From Paenibacillus gallinarum (GTDB lineage: Bacteria; Bacillota; Bacilli; Paenibacillales; Paenibacillaceae), in contig NZ_JACSQL010000012.1 in the NCBI RefSeq assembly GCF_014836635.1, positions 62,001 to 126,000 on the forward strand: 64,000 bases of DNA, given 5' to 3'. Below the pieces are notes generated by a model, which had not been told where the DNA came from, did not search any database, and saw only the letters and a program-made list of their open reading frames with translations. Of the stretch, positions 18,104-28,300 are shown one piece after another. Within the stretch, counting starts at the first letter, position 1, and every line of letters starts with the position of its first letter. Both the position numbers and the translations under genes were made by a program.

Positions 18104-19315
18104 TTAATCGTTTATTCTATATCCAATAGTAAATTTGTTGTTACCAATAAATACAACTTTACTATCTTTTGCAATAGAAAAGAATGACCAATAAGGTGTC
18201 TCCTTATCCTTTTTAAGATAATTTCCCATTGGGTTTTCTTGTGGAATAACAGGCAATCCATACTTTTCTACCGACTCTGATTTATAACGTATAGCCCAAC
18301 CATTACTAGCGAATCCGTTTAACCAATGTGCATAATCATTTAGGAAAACGTCGGGTTTACCTTTCACTAAGACGAACGCAACCAATTTTCTATCTTCAAT
18401 TTGATATCTTGTTCCTTCTCCTATAAACATCTTATGATATTGTGAGTTTTTATCTTTAGGATCTACAAATATCAAATTATGAATAGAAGCAGTCCCTTTA
18501 CCATTATAGAGAGTGAACTCAACACCTCTAAATCTCTCTAAAGTTTCTGGTCTTCCTGACTGTAATGTTGGTGTCATATTCATACTCTCTGCATTACTAC
18601 CTGTCAATCCAACTTCCCTCAACTCTTCTAACTGTTGATATTCCTTGGCCTTCTTATCCTGTACCTGTTCATATCTCAATAGTATAGCTGCTACTTCAGC
18701 TCTCGTTGTCGTCTTACTCGCATTAAACTTGCCATCACTATATCCGTTCATTAATCCAGTTCCGAGCGCTACACTTACTACTCCATAATCCTTATCACTT
18801 AATCCGCCTTTATAATACTCAGCTACTGGAACAATTGTACTCATTGTATCTGATACAGCTTGCTTATAATCCTCATCCTTAACCTCTAATCCTGCTACCA
18901 TCCATCTAACCATTTCCACTCTTGTTATTGCTTGTTGTGGTTTAAATCCATTCTTCACATATGTATTGCTATCTACAAATCCTTTTGCTATTGCTTCACT
19001 TACTCCTGACTCACTCCATCTACCTGTTACATCCTTTAACTCTACACTATCATTCACATGATCATTGTTAGATACACGAGCCATTAATACTGCAAATTCT
19101 TCTCTTGTTACTGGTGCATTTGGTTTAAATGATCCATCACTATAACCTTTAAAGTAACCTTTAGATACTGCTGATTGAATAGCATTGTTTGCCCAGTGTA
19201 ATGTTGATACATCTTTAAACTTTGCATCTGCACTTACTAAACTCGCATCATGTACACCAGCTAACAAACTCAATGATAAAACTACTGCTACGATTATCTT
19301 ACTTTTGTTTTTCAT
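18104..19315 (-). CDS. S-layer-homology (SLH) domain surface protein
   Basis: A 403-residue exported protein with signal peptide (~1-30, cut after VSADA) and three SLH domains: about 33-80 (FKDVSTLHWANNAIQ...YSDGSFKPNAPVTREEF), 97-150 (LKDVTGRWSESGVSEAI...ITRVEM) and 165-220 (GLMNGYSDGKFNASKTTTRAEV). SLH triplets bind pyruvylated secondary wall polymer and hold proteins on the cell surface. The C-terminal ~180 residues are unique and beta-rich (RFRGVEFTLYNGKGTASIHNLIFVD) with no known motif. The start follows GAAGGAG. Confidence 0.9.
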   Translation of the reverse strand: MKNKSKIIVAVVLSLSLLAGVHDASLVSADAKFKDVSTLHWANNAIQSAVSKGYFKGYSDGSFKPNAPVTREEFAVLMARVSNNDHVNDSVELKDVTGRWSESGVSEAIAKGFVDSNTYVKNGFKPQQAITRVEMVRWMVAGLEVKDEDYKQAVSDTMSTIVPVAEYYKGGLSDKDYGVVSVALGTGLMNGYSDGKFNASKTTTRAEVAAILLRYEQVQDKKAKEYQQLEELREVGLTGSNAESMNMTPTLQSGRPETLERFRGVEFTLYNGKGTASIHNLIFVDPKDKNSQYHKMFIGEGTRYQIEDRKLVAFVLVKGKPDVFLNDYAHWLNGFASNGWAIRYKSESVEKYGLPVIPQENPMGNYLKKDKETPYWSFFSIAKDSKVVFIGNNKFTIGYRIND

Positions 19316-19399
19316 AAATTCTCCTTCTTACTGCGACTATTGATATACATATCGACCAATATTATACATTTGATAAGACTATTTTACTATTATCCAAAT

Positions 19400-19437
19400 A
19401 AAAAAGAGAGCAATATTGTATCTTTGCTCTCTTTTTT
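19400..19437. terminator. Bidirectional terminator
   Basis: AAAAAAGAGAGCA and TGCTCTCTTTTTT form a 13-bp stem with A/T runs on both sides, directly downstream of the minus-strand toxin/immunity pair. Confidence 0.85.
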
Positions 19438-19444
19438 ATTTATA

Positions 19445-19885
19445 TCATTTAATAGACGGATAAATCACGAAGGTTTCAAAATATAATTTATCTGCTCGCT
19501 CTTCTTTTTCATCTTCTGGTAAGTTTTCTATATCCTTCGAGTACAATTCAATACTTCTCCACAATCTTAGGCCTAGCTCAGGAAAATCATATTGACACCC
19601 TTCGCTATAAAAATTATTAATAGCGTATGGAGAAATTTCATTTAATTTTGGAATTAAGTCTTCCACTTTTGTCTGAAATAAATCGATATTGTACCCTTCT
19701 AAGACTGCTGCAATCGTTCTATCGTTTGATATTTCAAGTTCAGTTAAGCTTGAATTCGTATAACTGGTTGTAAGAACCGAAAAAGAATATTCTAAATCGT
19801 TTAAAATATGATTAATTTCCGCTTCAGACATACCTAATTTCAGTGGTCCAACAAATTCTCCAGGCTTAATTGTAACTTTATGCAT
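19445..19885 (-). CDS. Putative immunity protein for the adjacent secreted toxin
   Basis: A 146-residue acidic cytoplasmic protein with AAAGGAG before its ATG, starting 25 bases after the secreted protein gene. The first residues (TIKPGEFVGPLKLGMSEAEINHIL) resemble the beginnings of several small immunity proteins in polymorphic-toxin loci, and size, charge and position agree. Function is inferred from pairing; no experimentally defined family is recognised. Confidence 0.6.
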   Translation of the reverse strand: MHKVTIKPGEFVGPLKLGMSEAEINHILNDLEYSFSVLTTSYTNSSLTELEISNDRTIAAVLEGYNIDLFQTKVEDLIPKLNEISPYAINNFYSEGCQYDFPELGLRLWRSIELYSKDIENLPEDEKEERADKLYFETFVIYPSIK

Positions 19886-19910
19886 TTTCTAAAAACTCCT
19901 TTACTTTGTT

Positions 19911-21074
19911 CTAATCCCAGGCAACTATACCAAGGTAATCTTCTAACCCTAAAATTGTGAGAAGTAGCTCGTTAAAATATTTGTTGTACAAGTTACCATT
20001 CTCTACATCTGGATCTGTAAGTTTTTTGAAATCCAGCACATTTTTCGAAATTAATTCTTCATATTTTCCAGCCTTTAAATAACTAACTTCTTCTGCTCTA
20101 TAGGCAACTGCTGCAGTAGAGGAACCATGATTAAGGGTTAATCTGTGATCTCTATAAATCATTCTTATTGCAGGGGATTTATTTGGATCTTTGCCTATTT
20201 GCTTCAAAGCATCAGCTGAAATTAAGTGATGTCTTTCTCCTCCTAAAGCTTTGAATGTAGAGTCGCCATAAATGCCTACTTCAAAATTATATCTTTGATG
20301 AGAACGTTTCGTTCCTGCCTCGAAAGTTTCGCTTGAATTACTAGCTTTCCAAACAGTACCGTTTTCTGTAACTGTGATTTGATAAATAAAATAATCAGTT
20401 GTTTTATCCATCGATTGAGCCCATACGTTAAATACTCCCGAACCCACCTGCGTTTTTGTTACTAATGGGCCAGCTGCAGCCATTGGCCAATTATTATATG
20501 AAGAGTTATGATATCTCTTTTGAGATAGACTAACTGTATCTAATTTGCTTGTTCCTACCTTAGTAAAATTTACCACAAATCCTGATCTTTGTGCTTGATA
20601 AGTGATGAACCATGCGGTGACACTTTTAGGTTCTCCAGTTATCTCGTCCATTTCAGAAAGTGTAACAACATCAATGTTTTCTGTATTAATTGTAGGCTGC
20701 TCATAAACCATACCATATTTCTCTATGGTTTTATTCACTCTCTCTTCTCCGTATTTTGCAAGTATTTCATCAAATCCATCAGGATAAGTTCTTGTATTAA
20801 AAATTGAAAGTTTTAGAGCTTGAGCTTGTTGAGAGTAATTCATATCATCTAATTTCAATAGATCAGCTCTATTGTTTTCTTCAAGAAATTGAATTAATTC
20901 AGGATTATCTTTAATATCATCATAATGCATCATCTCTATAACTGAATCGCTCTCTGGATTCTCACTAATCAACTCAATTTCCGAAGCTGCCTCTGTATTG
21001 GATACAAGTAAAAACATTGATAGTACGAAAATACCGAAAAACGTACTCAAATTACGTAACACGACTTTTTTCAT
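19911..21074 (-). CDS. Secreted protein with HNH/AHH-like nuclease toxin domain
   Basis: A 387-residue exported protein: signal peptide ~1-29 (FFGIFVLSMFLLVSNTEAAS), a beta-rich central domain (~130-260) and a C-terminal domain (~280-387) with GGERHHLISADALKQIG and MIYRDHRLTLNHGSS. Paired histidines, followed by a DH motif and NH, resemble the HNH/endonuclease VII-type toxin folds (AHH-like) found at polymorphic-toxin ends. The nuclease call is by motif only. There is no RHS shell, LXG domain or wall anchor, so delivery would be by plain secretion. AGGGGAT precedes the ATG. The small gene just downstream is the likely immunity protein. Confidence 0.65.
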   Translation of the reverse strand: MKKVVLRNLSTFFGIFVLSMFLLVSNTEAASEIELISENPESDSVIEMMHYDDIKDNPELIQFLEENNRADLLKLDDMNYSQQAQALKLSIFNTRTYPDGFDEILAKYGEERVNKTIEKYGMVYEQPTINTENIDVVTLSEMDEITGEPKSVTAWFITYQAQRSGFVVNFTKVGTSKLDTVSLSQKRYHNSSYNNWPMAAAGPLVTKTQVGSGVFNVWAQSMDKTTDYFIYQITVTENGTVWKASNSSETFEAGTKRSHQRYNFEVGIYGDSTFKALGGERHHLISADALKQIGKDPNKSPAIRMIYRDHRLTLNHGSSTAAVAYRAEEVSYLKAGKYEELISKNVLDFKKLTDPDVENGNLYNKYFNELLLTILGLEDYLGIVAWD

Positions 21075-21351
21075 TTAATTATCCCCTAGTATGTCTCTGA
21101 TGTGTATTTGTCGTTAAATTGTCTTGTGTGATATGTACCTAATTTCTCTCCTTTAATCTAAAATTTAAGCCAATTTAAGCCAACTTTAAGATAATACCAT
21201 AATATTCTTATTTTATTAAGAAATATTTTCTTTAATTGGTTTATAAAAATTAAACTTAATAATAATATGTAAATAGTGATATAATATTATTACCATATTA
21301 TTATTGGTATTTTTCTTAAACGAGCGAGCTAACATAAAAAACTCCACCTTA

Positions 21352-22013
21352 TTAGGTAGAGTCATTGTTCATTATTTTCTTTCTATCCCATCTTGCTATA
21401 TTAATATCAGTAGCTTCCTTATACTTATCCATAAATTGTTCTGTATTCCTCACACTCTTCAATAAACGATGTTTAAACTTATAGTTGCTATATTTAGATC
21501 CTCTAACATACTCAGAATACAACACATACTTTCTATTCATCTGCCTAATATGTTTAAACACTGCATCACCATCTAATCCAGTCTTACCTGCTATATCTTC
21601 AATAGTAAGTTTATTATCCTTCAGCAGCAATTTGTGTATCATAAAATGTTTAATATTCAATCCTATATCTAGATAATATTGAAATAGCTCACTATTAAAT
21701 GTGCCAATCTTATTGTCATCAGATATAGATAACAACTGTATCTCTAACACCTGTTTATCAGGTATCTGCTTCTCTGAAAGAAATCTATCCCATCGACTAA
21801 CATTATGTACTTTGATTAGCTTGTACTTAATTAAAAGATTCATAGCGTTATATATATCATACTTTGTATATCCAGTCTCATTTGAAATCATGAATGTCGA
21901 AGAAGGGAGTAAAAAATCTGCTTGCTCTTTTCATTGTAGTAAAGATCAGTATTGAGATTCTCGTTAGATTTATTGAATCGATCAATTAATACACTTTGAC
22001 AGACTAAGAATTT
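21352..22013 (-). pseudogene. Winged-helix plasmid protein, frameshifted
   Basis: The intact reading (21352-21891) encodes a helical winged-helix-like protein (SNETGYTKYDIYNAMNLLIKYKLI, LTIEDIAGKTGLDGDAVFKHIRQM), but it starts abruptly without a ribosome binding site. Upstream, a different frame (to about 22013) encodes VLIDRFNKSNENLNTDLYYNE, then KSKQ; the downstream frame continues QADFLLPSSTFMISNETGY. Joining them needs one base near 21930. I read this as one gene with a single frameshift. Such proteins act in plasmid replication or regulation; the exact role is unknown. Confidence 0.5.
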
Positions 22014-22693
22014 TTAAGACGGGAAAAATCAGCTAAGTACGGATGAATAAATTCTATTTCTAATTTTTCATATACTGCAAAAATATAATTAGTGATTTCG
22101 TTCCGTCATTGTTGTCCTTAGTGAGTAAACCAAAGCTAATTGATATCAACAGAAGCACCTAAACGCCACTTTTTGTTGTGGATTCGTAAAATGGAAGCTA
22201 GATCTAGCATCGCTAAAATAAGGTCAAAGGATGTTCTCGATCCAATTAATATCAATCTTGCTGGGAAAACAGACTCTAATGTCAAACAAACCTTGTCACA
22301 GTTGGAATCTTTGATAGATTAACCAGAATCTCCTCCTTTACAATAATCAATTAAATATATACGCTCTCAATTTTCTTTTTGTGATTTATACAATTTAAAA
22401 TAATATAAAAAAAGAAACGACATTGAAAAATCAGATGCCGTTGCTCCTCTATATCAAATACTGATTGTTTTCCTACCGTTGTTTCTATACTTAAGACTAC
22501 AGACTACAAATACACCAAAAAGGTTTTGTTTGTTTTTATAATGAGTTATGAAACTTAATCGAATAACATAAGAAGCTAAATAAACTAATAGGTTCCATAT
22601 TTATCTATATCGTTTATTAATGTTATACTAAATTTCATTAAATAAGAATTTAACGCAATTTCGTTTTAAATCGATTTTTAAGGTGGTAGGCTG
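22014..22693. other. Decayed region
   Basis: Only fragments are visible. On the minus strand about 22016-22110 an open piece reads TNYIFAVYEKLEIEFIHPYLADFSRLKNS and stop, which looks like the end of a lost protein. A plus-strand stretch at 22140-22322 has no ribosome site. The rest, to the recombinase gene, is AT-rich and apparently non-coding. Confidence 0.4.
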
Positions 22694-23071
22694 ATGGATT
22701 ATGCAGAAGTCTTTGAGCAATATGACCATGAAATTAGGCTTTTTATTGCCTATATGAAAGATCGTGAATATTCGAAAGAAACTCAGAAAGGTTACCTACA
22801 TGATGTAAAACACTTTTTAATAAGTTTGGATGGAAAGTCTGTAAAAGAGGTAACTGATATCGATGTCATGTATTATCTGACTGAGGTCCGTGAAAAAGGT
22901 GCTGGCCCGCGTTACCGTAACCGTTTTATATCACAGCGCCGGGGTAGAATCAGTAAGCGTATGGTGCAAACGATCGCCGAAAAAACTTTCACAGCATTAT
23001 TGGAACAATATCCTCAATTTGCTGGAAAGAGGCTTTCTGCATGCAGTTTCTTTACTATACCAAGGTTCTAA
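22694..23071 (+). pseudogene. Tyrosine recombinase: N-terminal part fused to a C-terminal piece
   Basis: A 125-codon frame with AAGGTGG before its ATG. Residues 1-77 are a core-binding (SAM-like) domain of a tyrosine recombinase (EIRLFIAYMKDREYSKETQKGYL...DVMYYLTEVREKGAG). At about 22924, after RYRNR, the sequence jumps to FISQRRGRISKRMVQTIAEKTF...FAGKRLSA, which normally lies near the end of the catalytic domain. The intervening catalytic segment is found inverted just downstream (23048-23439). After GKRLSA, the expected HxLRH and catalytic Tyr regions are missing. No active enzyme can be made. Confidence 0.75.
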
Positions 23072-23439
23072 GCGGCTTGCTAAATAGGCTTGTAATAACT
23101 GATTTAATTCAGTTGGAAGGGGAATGTATCTCCACTTATCGCCTTTTCCTAAAACTGCAATCCTAGAATTATCTTTATCAAAATCCGTAACGTTTAGTTT
23201 CACAATTTCACTTACTCGAAGCCCCGCATAAGCCATAAGAGCAATGATGGTTATATCACGGATAATGTGTCTACCATGGACAAGTTCTAAACACGCATCT
23301 AGAGCTTCCTTTTGAAGATACGTAGGCTGCCGATTTTTCTCCACTTTTGCTTTTTCGATTTCCACTGCTGGATTGCTCGCAGCAACTTTAAACTTTACCA
23401 TCACTTTATAGAAAAGCCGAATAGCTGAAAAATAATTTT
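23048..23439 (-). pseudogene. Inverted middle segment of the tyrosine recombinase
   Basis: On the minus strand this reads YFSAIRLFYKVMVKFKVAAS, then KNRQPTYLQKEALDACLELV, the first catalytic Arg in AYAGLRVSEIVKLNV, and GKGDKWRYIPLP, ending LEPWYSKE. These residues fit exactly between the N-terminal and C-terminal pieces encoded on the plus strand at 22694-23040, so the segment was cut out and turned round inside or next to its own gene. Confidence 0.75.
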
Positions 23440-23476
23440 AAGATAGAAAAATTTATGATTTTTATAAAAGGTGTGA

Positions 23477-24145
23477 GTGATTTTGCGTTTCTTTTTAACT
23501 TTTTTATATTTTGTTATTAGTTGCACGATCTTAGCATTTGTAGACGCTGTTTGGGCATTAGGTTACGCAACAAAATCGTTTATTAAGATTTTTCTTTTCG
23601 GTCTAGTCCCTTTCGTTTTATTGTGGAAATGTAAAAAAGTAGAATTGCTCGGTCTATTTAAGTTTTCGAAGAGTTCTTTTAGAAAATCCTTGAGCTACGG
23701 GGGACTTGTGTACGGGATCATCGTAGGTGGATATTTTTTATTAAAGCCTTTCATCGATTTTTCTAATATTACAACCAGCTTAAATGATTCGGTTGGCGTA
23801 AGTGCATCTAATTTTATAATAGTAGCTTTGTACATTTCGTTGATTAATTCGTTTTTAGAAGAGTTTTTCTTTCGAGGATTCGGGACCGTATTCTTCAATG
23901 TAAGCAACAGGTGGTTAACATATATAACAAGCGCTGCCTTATTTGCTCTCTATCATGTAGCGATGATGATTGGTTGGTATGACTGGTGGGTCTTTGTATT
24001 AGCTATAATCGGATTGTTTGTTTCTGGTATTGTATTTCACTTATTAAACCAAGCATCGCATTCTTTATATACTTCTTGGTTTGTACATATGTGTAGTAAC
24101 TTGGGTATTAATACCGTAGGGTTAATCCTTTTTGGCATTTTATAA
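23477..24145 (+). CDS. CPBP family intramembrane metalloprotease
   Basis: A 222-residue membrane protein with six to eight hydrophobic segments. The CPBP (CaaX protease and bacteriocin-processing) signature is present: the EE-R motif in NSFLEEFFFRGFG (about 118-128), the FxxxH motif in ALYHVAM and a late N/H segment (SWFVHMCSN). Members of the family act as membrane metallopeptidases, some giving self-immunity to peptides. GTG at 23477 after AAAGG or TTG at 23483 are both possible starts. It has no obvious partner. Confidence 0.85.
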   Translation: MILRFFLTFLYFVISCTILAFVDAVWALGYATKSFIKIFLFGLVPFVLLWKCKKVELLGLFKFSKSSFRKSLSYGGLVYGIIVGGYFLLKPFIDFSNITTSLNDSVGVSASNFIIVALYISLINSFLEEFFFRGFGTVFFNVSNRWLTYITSAALFALYHVAMMIGWYDWWVFVLAIIGLFVSGIVFHLLNQASHSLYTSWFVHMCSNLGINTVGLILFGIL

Positions 24146-24682
24146 TAATTCACGCGAAAAATAGCATCCCCTTCGATAGTGGTTATTTAGAAAATGGAAT
24201 ACAGAGATTTAATTCTCAACATTAATCTTTAACAGAGCCCTTTATTATTCAAAAATTGAAATAGCCACTTTTGATTGAATAATCAAAAGTGGCTATTTCT
24301 CAGCTGCTTTTACATTATTATTCTATTGAAGTTTTTTTAAAATATGCCTAGTTTATTCGTAAAATTTAAAGTGGTTATAGTGACAAAACGATAGCTCAGT
24401 TTTGGTTGTATTAAATAATGAACTGGTTTTTGTTTGTTCTTATACATCGAGTTTATTTGTGATTGTAATATGTATAAAACACTAACTCTTTGAACATACT
24501 TTTAATAAGATGATTAAGCCGTAACAGATAGCAAGTATTTCGTAACTAATTAAATTGATAGACTTGATGTCATAATGAGATTATTGGATCTATGATTTAC
24601 TATGAAATAAAGCTTCTAAATTTATAGATACACTATAATGAAGTCATTAAATATTATTTAGATTAAACTCTTAAGAAATCTT
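24146..24682. other. Intergenic with terminator
   Basis: Apart from the strong hairpin at 24258-24299, I see only AT-rich non-coding sequence here. Confidence 0.4.
24258..24299. terminator. Long perfect hairpin, probable terminator
   Basis: A 19-bp perfect stem (arms 24258-24276 and 24281-24299, beginning GAAATAGCCACTTTTG) with loop GAAT. It follows the CPBP gene by about 110 bases. The T-run is short, so the stem itself is the main evidence. Confidence 0.65.
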
Positions 24683-25201
24683 TCATTTACTAATATCAAT
24701 ATTTTCTTCCATAACCTCTTCAATCCATTCTAAATCTGTAAGCACTTCGTACACATCTTTTTTCACTAATATCTTTTCCTTGTTATCATAATCAATACTC
24801 AAAAGAAATCGCCCGTCAAATTCAGTAAGAACGAGGTACATTAAGTCTCCAATCTCCTTCAATATTCCACGATGGTCTTTGAAATTTGCTTCTCTAAAAC
24901 ATGTGAGGTTGTAACTATAAAGTGTATTAATAACCAGTTCATGGTCCCATACACCTTCATAAACAAAAAAATAACCTTTTTCAGTTATCTTGTTCGTAAC
25001 CGAGATAAAAAAATGATTGCTTTCTCCAACAAGAAGTGCGTACATTGTAATTTCAACCTGAATACCGCCATACTTCATAAAATTAACAGTAGAAGTTCTT
25101 CCTACTTCTCCAATTAACAGTCTCTGAATAGAATCAGAGTATCTTTGTATCTCGATAAGCATATCAGACTTTTTTCCATCAAAATTCAGTATTTTTTTCA
25201 T
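24683..25201 (-). CDS. Hypothetical soluble protein
   Basis: A 172-residue protein with AAAGGAG twelve bases before the ATG at 25201; a longer reading upstream includes that site and is less likely. It is beta-rich, with acidic ends (WIEEVMEENIDISK), no signal peptide and no motif I know. Its promoter region runs straight into the first palindrome of the satellite array at 25353, so it is the gene bordering the array on this side and a possible candidate for array function. Confidence 0.65.
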   Translation of the reverse strand: MKKILNFDGKKSDMLIEIQRYSDSIQRLLIGEVGRTSTVNFMKYGGIQVEITMYALLVGESNHFFISVTNKITEKGYFFVYEGVWDHELVINTLYSYNLTCFREANFKDHRGILKEIGDLMYLVLTEFDGRFLLSIDYDNKEKILVKKDVYEVLTDLEWIEEVMEENIDISK

Positions 25202-25352
25202 AATATAAATTTCTCCTTTAGAAGCACGCTCAGTTAGAAACATTTCCTACTATTATATATCGGTTTATACGATCATATTTGACTAGTCTTTGAAAAAGAA
25301 AATTCCACTCATATGTCTTTTAGAAGCTAAATTAACAATGTATATAACGATT

Positions 25353-28300
25353 ACACGTACGTACACGTATACGTATACGTACGTGTTAATTATTTGAATA
25401 AAATATGAGTTGAAACTCTCATTGGTTCTACTCATATCAATATTGCTTCACTCTTTTTGACCTAACGTCTGACAAGAAACTTTATCCTGTTATCTATGCC
25501 TAGCTATGGTAGTGATATAACCAGTCAAAATTCCAGCACACGTACCTTTTGATCAGTGTTCTGAGGAGAGGGGCTTCTTCCGTTACCATTTCTAAACAAA
25601 TTGGTTGTGAATAGAGGTATGATTTATAGCTAAAAAGCGAACTATTGACTATGTTGATTCTACTTGAGCATTTTGGACACGTACATGTAAGAGATTGATC
25701 AGATAATTATTTGATCTCTTACACGTGAATTATCTTTTTGTGCTTCCTTGTACGAAGGGGGAGCTAGGTTAGACACATTCCCAGCAATAAATTCATAGTT
25801 GTATCGTCCATAACAATATCTTGCTTATGTATCTATAGCTAGCTTAATTTAGAACACGTACGTACACGTATACGTGTACGTACGTGTAAAATATATAAAC
25901 CGAGAGGACTTTCGTTATTTGAATTATAGAATATCGTTTTTTAAAAAGTTAAATATGTTTCTTACCTTTTCATTATTTCACTTATGTCACCCAGGGGATT
26001 TCGTTCTACCTGCTTAATGTCTAATACTTATACCTCAACGTTTACCGCTTAGAGAAGGCATTTCTGGTGATAACTAGAGAACAGTTAACAAGTAGGTAGG
26101 TTTTTTATAGCGTACTGCTAATAACTGAACCTAATTTCATAGCTGTATCATCTATGACAAAAAACTCAGCCAATATATGTCCCTTTCTATAATAATGATC
26201 TAGTTCAGTTCTTCTAATCCTGCACGTACGTATACACGTATACGTACGTGTTAGTTTTTTTCAAAATTATTAGTGGAATTATCTTTGTCGGTTCTCATCA
26301 ATATCACTAAGAGCAGATGTCACTTCCCTGATAATCTTAGAGAACAGTTAGAACAGTTAACTAATGGGTAGTCCTTTTAGCTTCTATAGCTTCTATAGCT
26401 TCCACGGCTGCTTTCTGGATCTTGCTATATCTAACCAGTGAAAATAAACCAGCTTTTGTCTTATCTCTATAATAATGATCTAATTTTATTTACATCATCT
26501 ACACGTACGTATACGTGTACGTACGTGTGATTTATTTGAAGGATGTTAGTATAATTTCTTCATTTGATCTGCTCAATTATTTCTCTTGATCGCCCTAAAG
26601 AGTAGTTTACTAGTGGGTAGTCCTTATAGCTTCTATGGCTACCACATCTGCTATCTGAATCTTGCTATATTTTTTGAATTGAATAGCAATGATGTCGCGA
26701 TATGACCTTTGAACCGCTCGATGCAAACCTTCATACCGTATCGTCCATGACAACAAACTCAGTTCATGTGTCTATCCCTATGATAAGCCTCTAAATTTGC
26801 TCACCTCCAACTACACGTACGTGTAAGTTTTTACAAGGATTTCAGTAGATTAATCCTCGTTGATTCTGCTTTCATCACAATATTGCTGAGTGTAGCTATC
26901 ACTCCTCCTAGAAAAAAGTTAGCTAGTGGACAGTTTCTATAGCGTCCTAAGCTGCTATCTAAATCTTACAATCCTAGTTATATCGTCTATGACAACAAAT
27001 CTAGTTCATATGTATATCCATAACTATGAAAATGATCTTATTCAGTTCATTTTCATCTACACGTACGTACACGTACGTGTAGATTTGTTTCAGGGATATC
27101 AGTAGAGTATCTCTTCGTTGGTTCTGCTCTCATCAATATTGAATAGAGCAGGTTTAACTTTTCCTGATAACCTAGAGAACAGTAAACTAGTGGTAATCCT
27201 TATAGCCTCTGAAGCGTCCCCAGCTGTTATCTAAATCATACAGCAATTGATATGGCCCTTCGAACTGCTCGATACTTTACTCTGCAAACATTCATAGACG
27301 TATCCTTTATGACTACAAACTCAACTCATTCGTCTACTCTAGCTTTGATAATGATCTAATTCTGTTCATCTTCTACTACACGTACGTATACGTGTACGTA
27401 CGTGTTATTTATTATCAATGATTTGAGCAGAATTCTCTTCGTGCTGCTCTCATTAATATTGCTTAGAGCAAGTAACACTTCTTCTGATTTAACTAGAACA
27501 GCTAACTAGTAAGTAGTTTCGATAGCCTCTATAGCGTCCACAGCTGCTATCTGAATCATACCAAGCAATGTGTCGTGATATGACCTTCAGCAAACATTCA
27601 TAGTCGTATCCTCTATGACTACAAACTCAGCTCATTCGTCTATTCTAGCTTTGATAATGATCTAATTCTGTTCATCTTCTACTACACGTACGTATACGTG
27701 TACGTACTTGTAAATCATTTCAAGGAGATGAGTTGATTTCTCTTCGTTGGTTCTGATCTCATCAATATTGCTTAGAATAGCTATTAGCTATCATCCTAGA
27801 AAACAGTTAACTAGTGGGTAGTTTCTATAGCCTCTATAGCGTCCTAAGTGTGATACCCACATTCATAGTTATTATCGTCTATGACAACCGACCCAGCTCA
27901 TGCTCATATACCTATCCCTAGCTATGATAGTAATCCAATTCAACTCATCTTTTACTACACGTACGTATACGTGTACGTACGTGTTAATTATTTCAAGAAG
28001 ATGAGTGGAATTCTCTTCGTTGGTTCAGTCTTCATCCATATTGCGCTAGAGCAGCTATCACTTCTCTTCATTACCTAGAGAACAGTTAACTGGTGGGTAG
28101 TTCTTATAGCTTCTATAGCGACCAATCTTGCTATATTGTTTTGAATTTACTAGCAATGATGTCGCGATATGACCCTTTGAACTGCTTGATCGTTTACTAT
28201 GCAAACATTCATTAGTTTGATCGTCCATGACAACAAACTCAGTTCATGTATCCCTTTGATAATGATCTAATTCAGTTTATTTTCTAATACACGTACGTAT

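Noticed and set aside
22140-22322. 60-codon plus-strand frame
   Set aside because: No ribosome site or recognisable family, located in a decayed region.
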